19,069 nucleotides of DNA from Pseudomonadota bacterium (GTDB taxonomy: Bacteria; Pseudomonadota; Alphaproteobacteria; Rhizobiales; Devosiaceae): positions 1 to 19,069 of the forward strand of contig JAEZBF010000212.1 in NCBI GenBank assembly GCA_023427545.1. Direction: 5' to 3'. The notes beneath the pieces are model-generated. The model was not told the origin of the DNA, did not search any database, and saw only the letters and a list, made by a program, of their open reading frames with translations. Below, in pieces: positions 14,319-19,069 of the stretch. Position 1 is the stretch's first letter. The number at the start of each line of letters is the position of its first letter. A program made the translations under genes and the position numbers.

Positions 14319-14338
14319 TTCGCGGGATTATCCGCGAA
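14319..14338 (-). other. stem-loop between DUF2065 and degP
   Basis: TTCGCGG (14319-14325) and CCGCGAA (14332-14338) form a perfect 7-bp stem with a 6-base loop across the stop codon of the DUF2065 gene, just before the degP ribosome site. No T-tract follows on the minus strand. It may be an mRNA processing or stability element, or a weak intergenic attenuator. Confidence 0.4.
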
Positions 14339-14513
14339 CAGCCCACAGGAGGACAAGTCCCGCCGCGGCACAACCGAGCCCGGCAGCACGAAGTGTTGAT
14401 GTCGGCAGCGACAGCAGGGTCGCGATGTTCTTCTTCATGAAGGGGCCGAACGCCGCGTAGGCCAGCCCCTCCAGCATGAGCACCAGCCCGAGGGCTGAGA
14501 GGAAGTCGGTCAC
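14328..14513 (-). CDS. DUF2065 (YjeT-like) small membrane protein
   Basis: A 61-residue inner-membrane protein with two hydrophobic helices, about 4-24 (LSALGLVLMLEGLAYAAFGP) and 41-58 (LRAAGLGCAAAGLVLLWAV), separated by a short basic/polar loop. This is the DUF2065/YjeT pattern, whose genes commonly sit beside hflC. The GTG start at 14513 overlaps the hflC stop as GTGA, so translation is probably coupled. No strong ribosome site is visible. degP begins 29 bases after its stop. Function is not established; linkage suggests a role with the HflKC complex. Confidence 0.85.
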   Translation of the reverse strand: MTDFLSALGLVLMLEGLAYAAFGPFMKKNIATLLSLPTSTLRAAGLGCAAAGLVLLWAVRG

Positions 14514-15538
14514 GGTGCCGGGGTAACGACCGTCGGCTCCGGAGCGGGCGGTGGCTCAGGCGCCGGGACCGGCTCGACGGGAGGCGCCTGGAACGGCACC
14601 GCCTGGCGGAGCAGCGGCACCGGCGTGTTGCTGCCGGCGGCCGAACTGCCACTCCCCGGCCCCTGCGTGCCCGTGCTGCCGCCGCCGAAGTACTGGAAGA
14701 ACTCCGAGTCCGGAGACAGGACCATGGTCGTCCCACTCGCACCCATCGAGGTGCGGTAGGCCTGCATCGAGCGGTAGAAGTTGAAGAACTCCGGGTCCTG
14801 GTTGTAGGCCTGCGCAAACACGGCGCTGCGCTGGGCATCGCCCTCACCGCGGAGGATTTCCGCGTCACGCCGCGCACCCGCGACGATCTCGACGGCCTGG
14901 CGGTCGGCGATGGCCTTGAGCGTCTGTGCCTGCTCCTGCCCGCGGGCGCGCAGCAGCGCCGCTTCGGCCAGGCGTTCGGCCTTCATGCGGTCGTAGGTCT
15001 GCGCCGACACCTGCTGGGTGAGGTCGGTACGCAGGATACGGACGTCGACGATATCGACGCCGAGCTGGCTCATTTCGCCGACCATGAGGTCGCGCGCCTC
15101 GACCATCATCGCCGTGCGCTCTTCCGAGAGCGCTGCGTTGAAGTCCCGGCGGCCATAAACTTGGCGAAGTGCCGCATCGAAGCGGGTCGCGATACGGCTC
15201 TCGACCACGCGCAGGTCGCCCAGCGCACGCTCGCGGAACAGCCGCGGATCGGAGATGCGGTAGGTCAGGAACGCGGCGACCTGGTAGAACTTGCCGCCCG
15301 AAACCTGCAGCGTCATGTTCGCGATATCGTAGCGCAGCAACCGGTTCTCGATGATCTGCACCGAGTCCACCAGCGACGTCGGGATCTTGAAATAGATGCC
15401 CGGCTCCGTGCGGATCTGCGTGATCTGGCCGAAGCGAAGGACGATCGCCTGCTCGCGCACGTGCACGATGTAGAGCGAGGAGAACAGAACGTAGAGCAGG
15501 ACGACGACGCCGATTGCGCCGATGACGAGACGGTTCAT
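14510..15538 (-). CDS. hflC: HflC, membrane protease modulator (SPFH family)
   Basis: A 342-residue partner of HflK. Together they form a large membrane ring that encloses and restrains the FtsH protease. An N-terminal signal anchor spans about 4-24 (VIGAIGVVVLLYVLFSSLYI), followed by the SPFH/band-7 domain (VHVREQAIVLRFGQI onward), a long charged helix (about 180-260), and a Pro/Ala/Glu-rich C-terminal tail. Most of the protein is periplasmic. The ATG is 3 bases after the hflK stop, with GAGG overlapping that junction, so the two are co-translated. The tail is longer and more Pro-rich than in E. coli HflC, a common alphaproteobacterial variation. Confidence 0.95.
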   Translation of the reverse strand: MNRLVIGAIGVVVLLYVLFSSLYIVHVREQAIVLRFGQITQIRTEPGIYFKIPTSLVDSVQIIENRLLRYDIANMTLQVSGGKFYQVAAFLTYRISDPRLFRERALGDLRVVESRIATRFDAALRQVYGRRDFNAALSEERTAMMVEARDLMVGEMSQLGVDIVDVRILRTDLTQQVSAQTYDRMKAERLAEAALLRARGQEQAQTLKAIADRQAVEIVAGARRDAEILRGEGDAQRSAVFAQAYNQDPEFFNFYRSMQAYRTSMGASGTTMVLSPDSEFFQYFGGGSTGTQGPGSGSSAAGSNTPVPLLRQAVPFQAPPVEPVPAPEPPPAPEPTVVTPAP

Positions 15539-15541
15539 GGC

Positions 15542-16648
15542 TTACCTCGGCGCTGCGTTGCTGTTGGCAGCAGCCGCATTGGCGCTGGTATTGGCATTGG
15601 AATTGAGCTGGGGCAGCGGCAGGTAGGGCGTGACCCCCGTGCTGTCCTCCATGATCACCTTCTGCGAGCCGCCCAGCACCTGCTCCATCGTCTCGAGGAA
15701 CAGCCGCTTGCGGGTCACTTCCGGCGCCTTTGCATATTCGGCATAGATCGAGCTGAAGCGTGCCGCCTCGCCTTCGGCTTCCTTGACCACGCGGTCTTTG
15801 TAAGCCGCCGCGTCTTCGCGCATCTGGGCCGCCTGGCCGCGAGCGTTGCCGAGCAGCGTGTTGGCGTATTGCCGGGCCTCTTCCTGGAAGCGGTCCTCGT
15901 CCTGCTCGGCGCGCTGCACCTCGTCGAACGCGTCGGCGACTTCGGTCGGCGGCGCCACATTCTCGATCGCGATCTGGCTGACGCGAACGCCCAGCTGGTA
16001 CCCGTCGAGAATGCGCTGGGTGATCTCCTGGACTTCGATGGCGATTCCGGCACGGTCGTCACGGAAGATGTCCTGGGCCGGCCGGCGGCCGACGACTTCG
16101 CGCATCGCGCTTTCGCCGGCGCTGCGCACCATGTCCTCGGGCTCGCGCACGTTGAACAGGAACTTCGTCGGGTCGTTGACCGACCACAGCACCGAGAAGC
16201 GCACGTCGACGATGTTCTGGTCGCCCGAAAGCATCAGGCCCTCGTCCTTCGAGGTGCGGCTGTTGCCCCCCACCGAGCCGATCGAGGTCTGGTTCTCCGT
16301 AACGTTGACCTTCTCGACCGTTTCCACCGGCCACAGCATGAAGTGCAGCCCCGGCTGCGACAGGTCGGCCTTGGGCTTGCCGAACTGGAGCTCGACGCCG
16401 ACTTCCTGCGGATCGATCGTGTAGACCGAGTTCAGCAGCCAGAAGCCCAGCACAACCACGACGATGCCCACGATCGCCCAGCGGCCGCCCGGCATGCCGC
16501 CCTGGAAACGCTCGCGACCCCGGCTCAGGATGTCTTCGAGATTGGGAGTTCCACCGCTTCGACGCGGCCCGCCGCCGCCACCGCCACCTGGTACCTGCCC
16601 CCACGGACCGCCACTGCGGCCGCCTCCAGAATTGTTTTCCCAGGGCAT
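15542..16648 (-). CDS. hflK: HflK, membrane protease modulator (SPFH family)
   Basis: A 368-residue protein with a cytoplasmic Gly/Pro/Arg-rich head (1-50, with a run of seven Gly), a transmembrane helix at about 57-73 (WAIVGIVVVVLGFWLLN), an SPFH domain from about 78 (IDPQEVGVELQFGKPKADL), and a long Ala/Glu/Arg helical region. The C-terminus is Asn/Ala-rich. The ATG at 16648 was chosen because it gives the family MPWENN-type start and has AAAGAG upstream; the open frame extends to 16942 within folA without homology. It forms the FtsH-regulating complex with HflC. A promoter overlapping the folA stop probably drives it. Confidence 0.95.
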   Translation of the reverse strand: MPWENNSGGGRSGGPWGQVPGGGGGGGPRRSGGTPNLEDILSRGRERFQGGMPGGRWAIVGIVVVVLGFWLLNSVYTIDPQEVGVELQFGKPKADLSQPGLHFMLWPVETVEKVNVTENQTSIGSVGGNSRTSKDEGLMLSGDQNIVDVRFSVLWSVNDPTKFLFNVREPEDMVRSAGESAMREVVGRRPAQDIFRDDRAGIAIEVQEITQRILDGYQLGVRVSQIAIENVAPPTEVADAFDEVQRAEQDEDRFQEEARQYANTLLGNARGQAAQMREDAAAYKDRVVKEAEGEAARFSSIYAEYAKAPEVTRKRLFLETMEQVLGGSQKVIMEDSTGVTPYLPLPQLNSNANTSANAAAANSNAAPR

Positions 16649-16681
16649 GTGTTCTCTTTCAGCCGGTGGACGTTCGCGCCC

Positions 16682-16710
16682 TATATAGGGAACGCCCCCC
16701 GGACGATCAA
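16682..16710 (-). promoter_or_regulatory. promoter of the hflK-hflC-DUF2065-degP unit
   Basis: The minus strand has TTGATC (16705-16710), a 17-bp spacer and TATATA (16682-16687); each box matches 4 of 6 bases. The -35 box overlaps the folA stop codon. The -10 lies inside the perfect 12-bp palindrome CCCTATATAGGG (16679-16690), which might also bind a regulator. Start near 16675 gives a leader of about 27 bases. Confidence 0.5.
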
Positions 16711-17231
16711 CGTTGGTTGAGGTTGCGCTTCGCGTAGACGTTAACGCGAAATGCCGCAGTGTCCCGGGCGTCCAGAGGCACCTCCGGCGTAGCCACGACT
16801 TCCCACACGGCCGGATCGATGACCGGGAACAGCGCGTCCCCCTTCGGCGACAGCGCGACATGCGAAATGTACAGCCTGTCGGCGCCCTCGATCGTATCGG
16901 CGTAGATCTGGGCACCGCCCCCGACCATGACTTCGTCGGCACCCGTTTCCGCCGCGATCGCCCGCGCTCGCCTCAGCGCCTCCCCAACGTCCCCGACGAC
17001 TATCGCTCCCTCGGCCGCGTATGCGGGATTCCGCGACACCACGATGTTCGTTCGCCCAGGCAGCGGCTTGCCCAGGCCTTCGAACGTCGTCCGGCCCATG
17101 ATCAGCGGCTTGCCCAGCGTGGTCCGCTTGAACCAGGCAAAGTCGGACGGAATCCGCCACGGGATCTTCCCATTGGCTCCGATCACCCGGTTCTCGGCGA
17201 CCGCGGCAATCAGCGCGACCGGCACTGTCAT
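16707..17231 (-). CDS. folA: dihydrofolate reductase
   Basis: A 174-residue cytoplasmic enzyme that reduces dihydrofolate with NADPH, renewing the tetrahydrofolate oxidised by thymidylate synthase. The active-site segment IPWRIPSDFAWFKRTT carries the catalytic carboxylate Asp30, equivalent to E. coli Asp27. The nucleotide-binding parts MGRTTFEGLGKPLPGR and MVGGGAQIYA are present. Length is normal. The ATG at 17231 overlaps the upstream acetyltransferase stop (ATGA). It is the last gene of the thyA-to-folA series, so supply of thymidylate and folate recycling are likely co-expressed. Confidence 0.96.
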   Translation of the reverse strand: MTVPVALIAAVAENRVIGANGKIPWRIPSDFAWFKRTTLGKPLIMGRTTFEGLGKPLPGRTNIVVSRNPAYAAEGAIVVGDVGEALRRARAIAAETGADEVMVGGGAQIYADTIEGADRLYISHVALSPKGDALFPVIDPAVWEVVATPEVPLDARDTAAFRVNVYAKRNLNQR

Positions 17232-17707
17232 GGCGCACCCAGCAGCTCAAGCGCCGCGCCGGTCACTCGGCAGCGCTCCCAGTCATCCATGATGATCGCA
17301 CCCTGCGCCTTGTAGAAGGCGATGGCCGGCGCGTTCCAGTCCAGCACCGCCCACTCGAACCGCCCAAGCCCCTCGTCGACGCAGCGTCGCGCCAGCGCCC
17401 TCAGCAGGCCCTTGCCGACGCCCCTCCCGCGTACATCGGGATCGACGAACAGGTCCTCGAGCCAGATGCCGTGACGCCCCTGGAACGTCGAGTAGGTGTA
17501 GTACCAGAGCGCAAAGCCCGCCGGCTTCCCTTCCCACTCGGCGATCTCGCAGAACACCTTCGGCACTGGTCCGAACAGGTCCCGGCCGATGTCCGCCTCG
17601 GTGAGCACCACCTCGTGGCTGAGCTTCTCATAGGCCGCAAGGGCGGAGATGAAGCGCAGGATGAGGCCGGCGTCGGCCGCCTCGGCACTCCGGATGGTGA
17701 GGCTCAC
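17228..17707 (-). CDS. GNAT acetyltransferase, SSAT-like
   Basis: A 159-residue acetyl-CoA N-acetyltransferase. The central stretch FALWYYTYSTFQGRHGIWLE, the acetyl-CoA loop VRGRGVGKG (92-100), and AVLDWNAPAIAFYKAQGA (120-137) with Tyr132 at the catalytic position resemble diamine/polyamine acetyltransferases (SSAT1/SSAT2). The substrate may therefore be a polyamine, thialysine or related amine. The GTG start is 1 base after the DUF4424 stop, and its stop overlaps folA as ATGA, so it is translationally coupled on both sides. The ribosome site is weak. Substrate assignment by resemblance is tentative. Confidence 0.88.
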   Translation of the reverse strand: MSLTIRSAEAADAGLILRFISALAAYEKLSHEVVLTEADIGRDLFGPVPKVFCEIAEWEGKPAGFALWYYTYSTFQGRHGIWLEDLFVDPDVRGRGVGKGLLRALARRCVDEGLGRFEWAVLDWNAPAIAFYKAQGAIIMDDWERCRVTGAALELLGAP

Positions 17708-17708
17708 G

Positions 17709-18746
17709 CTAGACGACGGCGCGCTCGGCCGCCTGCTGGCGCACCAGGATCAGCACCTCGAGCTCGCGGTTCCACGGCGGGTACCAGTCGGTCGCATCCA
17801 TCTCGAAGGTGGTCGGGGAGGTCTTCTTTACCTGTCCGTCCCAGCAGAACGACACCAGGTTTTCAGGCGCGCCCTTGTCTATGGTCAGGTGGAAATGCCC
17901 GATCGGGCCGCTCCAGTTCGCCCCGGTGGACCAGACGTAGGATATCCAGCTCTCCATGAACGGCGCGCCGTAGGGCTCGTTGGGGTCCGGCAGGGTCTTG
18001 CGGACCGTGTTCACGAAGTCGGCGTCGGTGCAGTACTTCTTCTTGTTCTCGGTCGCCCCGTCGTAATCATCGTACGCCGGCGCAAGGAACGTCACCGCCA
18101 CGGTGCCGCCGACGCTCGGCTTGTAGCGGTGCACCACCTCGACGGTCTTGCCCGCCGGGAAGTGGGCTTCCCAGCTATAGGTCGAGCGCAACGTCCAGAC
18201 CGGCGTGTAGTCGGTTTGCGGCCCGTTGCCGGAGTCGTACTCCATCGGGATCACCATCCCGAGGCCCATGAGCCGCTGCTGCTCCGTCTCGGGCAGCGCG
18301 TTGAGCGCGTCGACGGTTTCCATTCCGTAGGGCAGCAGCGGGATGCCGAGCTCGCGCAGCACCGCGCTCTGGTCGATCCCGAAGGCGAACGCGTACTGGT
18401 GCAGTTCAGCCCTTACGGGCTTGCCCTCGAACGTGGTCGAAAAGCCGAAGATGTTGTCGTCGGCCTCGTTGGGGATCGCGACCATGAAGTCGCCGTCGCC
18501 CTTGATGTCCGGCATCGGGAAAGCGACGAGCACGTTCTGGTCTTCGGTGCCCTTGTTGGTGAACTCGTAGACCACCCTGACCTCTTCCATCGAGATCGAT
18601 AGGTCTTCGGACGTCATCTCGATGTCCGCACTGGTGACGAACTGCAGCCCACCCGTGCTGAGCGTCGCCATCGTGTCGTTGGCCAGTGCGCTGCCGCAGA
18701 ATGCGGCAAGGGCGGCAGTCGCAAAACCCAGTCGGAGAAGGTTCAT
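17709..18746 (-). CDS. exported DUF4424 protein
   Basis: A 345-residue protein with a Sec signal peptide at 1-22 (cleavage SALA-ND) and no later membrane helix, so probably periplasmic. The mature part opens NDTMATLSTGGLQFVTSADI and is rich in beta-type segments and aromatic residues (YTPVWTLRSTYSWEAHFP, DATDWYPPWNRELEVLIL). This matches the DUF4424 family, whose function is not known. Three cysteines remain, including one in YCTDADF and one in SFCWDG, which may pair. The ATG overlaps the thyA stop (ATGA). Its place between thyA and the acetyltransferase gene is unusual for a secreted protein in a folate operon. Confidence 0.85.
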   Translation of the reverse strand: MNLLRLGFATAALAAFCGSALANDTMATLSTGGLQFVTSADIEMTSEDLSISMEEVRVVYEFTNKGTEDQNVLVAFPMPDIKGDGDFMVAIPNEADDNIFGFSTTFEGKPVRAELHQYAFAFGIDQSAVLRELGIPLLPYGMETVDALNALPETEQQRLMGLGMVIPMEYDSGNGPQTDYTPVWTLRSTYSWEAHFPAGKTVEVVHRYKPSVGGTVAVTFLAPAYDDYDGATENKKKYCTDADFVNTVRKTLPDPNEPYGAPFMESWISYVWSTGANWSGPIGHFHLTIDKGAPENLVSFCWDGQVKKTSPTTFEMDATDWYPPWNRELEVLILVRQQAAERAVV

Positions 18747-19069
18747 ACGGCGACCTCGGCTTTGATGTGCGGGTGCGGATCATAATCCACGACAGCGAAA
18801 TCCTCGAACTGGAAATCGAAGATCGAGTCCGGCACCCGATTGATCAGCAGCTTCGGCAAGGGTCGCGGCGCTCGCGTCAGCTGCTCGCGCGCCTGGTCGA
18901 AATGGTTGTTGTAGAGGTGCACGTCCCCGAAGCCATGGACGAACTCTCCCGGCTGATACCCGGTCACCAGCGCCACCATGTGCGTCAGCAGGGCATAGGA
19001 CGCGATGTTGAACGGTACCCCGAGGAACACATCGCCAGACCGCTGGTAGAGCTGGCAGCTCAGCCGGCC
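18743..19069 (-). CDS. thyA: thymidylate synthase, C-terminal part (cut by window edge)
   Basis: The last 108 residues of ThyA, which methylates dUMP with methylene-tetrahydrofolate and releases dihydrofolate for FolA. The visible part begins GRLSCQLYQRSGDVFLGVPF, which contains the dUMP phosphate-contact Arg and Ser. It continues with the Asn of PFNIASYALLTHM, the HLYNNHFDQ motif, and the conserved end DYDPHPHIKAEVAV. The catalytic Cys of PCH lies beyond the right edge. E. coli has Cys where this protein has Gly in RSGDVFLG. The first gene seen of the minus-strand thyA-DUF4424-GNAT-folA series; its promoter is outside the window. Confidence 0.97.
   Translation of the reverse strand, partial: GRLSCQLYQRSGDVFLGVPFNIASYALLTHMVALVTGYQPGEFVHGFGDVHLYNNHFDQAREQLTRAPRPLPKLLINRVPDSIFDFQFEDFAVVDYDPHPHIKAEVAV

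Noticed and set aside
14299..14877. Upstream extension of the degP frame
   Set aside because: It is Arg/Ser/Pro-rich, overlaps hflC and DUF2065 in another frame, and precedes a good signal peptide with its own ribosome site at 14298.
15161..16720. Plus-strand open frame of 519 codons opposite hflC/hflK
   Set aside because: Composition is that of an antisense shadow (His/Arg/Asp-rich) and hflK and hflC are certain on the minus strand.

Overview
The window is GC-rich and almost fully coded, with tight operons, stop/start overlaps and ALS, SerB, HflKC and DegP proteins of alphaproteobacterial type. It most likely comes from a member of the Hyphomicrobiales (Rhizobiales), perhaps Devosia or a relative. 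The genus is an inference from protein flavour and from the interspersed palindrome at the left edge.

Layout. Positions 1-75 carry a REP-like palindrome. The minus-strand gene ilvI (76-1845, acetolactate synthase large subunit) follows. Its leader holds a previously unmarked 15-codon leader peptide rich in Leu/Ile/Val codons, a competing hairpin and an intrinsic terminator, which together form a classic branched-chain amino-acid attenuator under a good sigma-70-like promoter. Divergent from it is a two-gene plus-strand unit (2263-5362). It encodes a TPR plus outer-membrane beta-barrel protein resembling Slam/DUF560 (type XI secretion) and a secreted FecR-domain protein whose C-terminus resembles the TbpB-like barrel of Slam cargo. 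This is the best candidate for an undescribed system here. Next come an aldo/keto reductase (5394-6440), a small hypothetical protein, a DUF4142 protein with a 13-residue repeat tail, and an HPF/RaiA-type ribosome hibernation factor fused to a cold-shock-like domain. The last two genes each have an upstream motif close to the general-stress EcfG promoter. A MATE exporter and a small secreted protein complete this accessory block.

The rest is housekeeping. miaA (minus) is divergent from serB (plus), only 21 bp apart if serB uses the apparent ATC start. serB overlaps a RimJ/RimL-like acetyltransferase gene. Convergent to these is a long minus-strand series: thyA (partial, right edge) - DUF4424 - SSAT-like acetyltransferase - folA - hflK - hflC - DUF2065 - degP. 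thyA through folA are joined by ATGA overlaps or a 1-nt gap. A promoter overlapping the folA stop probably drives the membrane proteolysis and quality-control unit hflK-hflC-DUF2065-degP.

Functional themes are thymidylate/folate synthesis (thyA, folA), envelope proteolysis (HflKC, DegP), amino-acid synthesis (ilvI, serB), tRNA modification (miaA), stress dormancy (HPF, DUF4142) and a possible surface-protein export pair. No rRNA, tRNA, CRISPR array, insertion sequence or prophage gene was seen.
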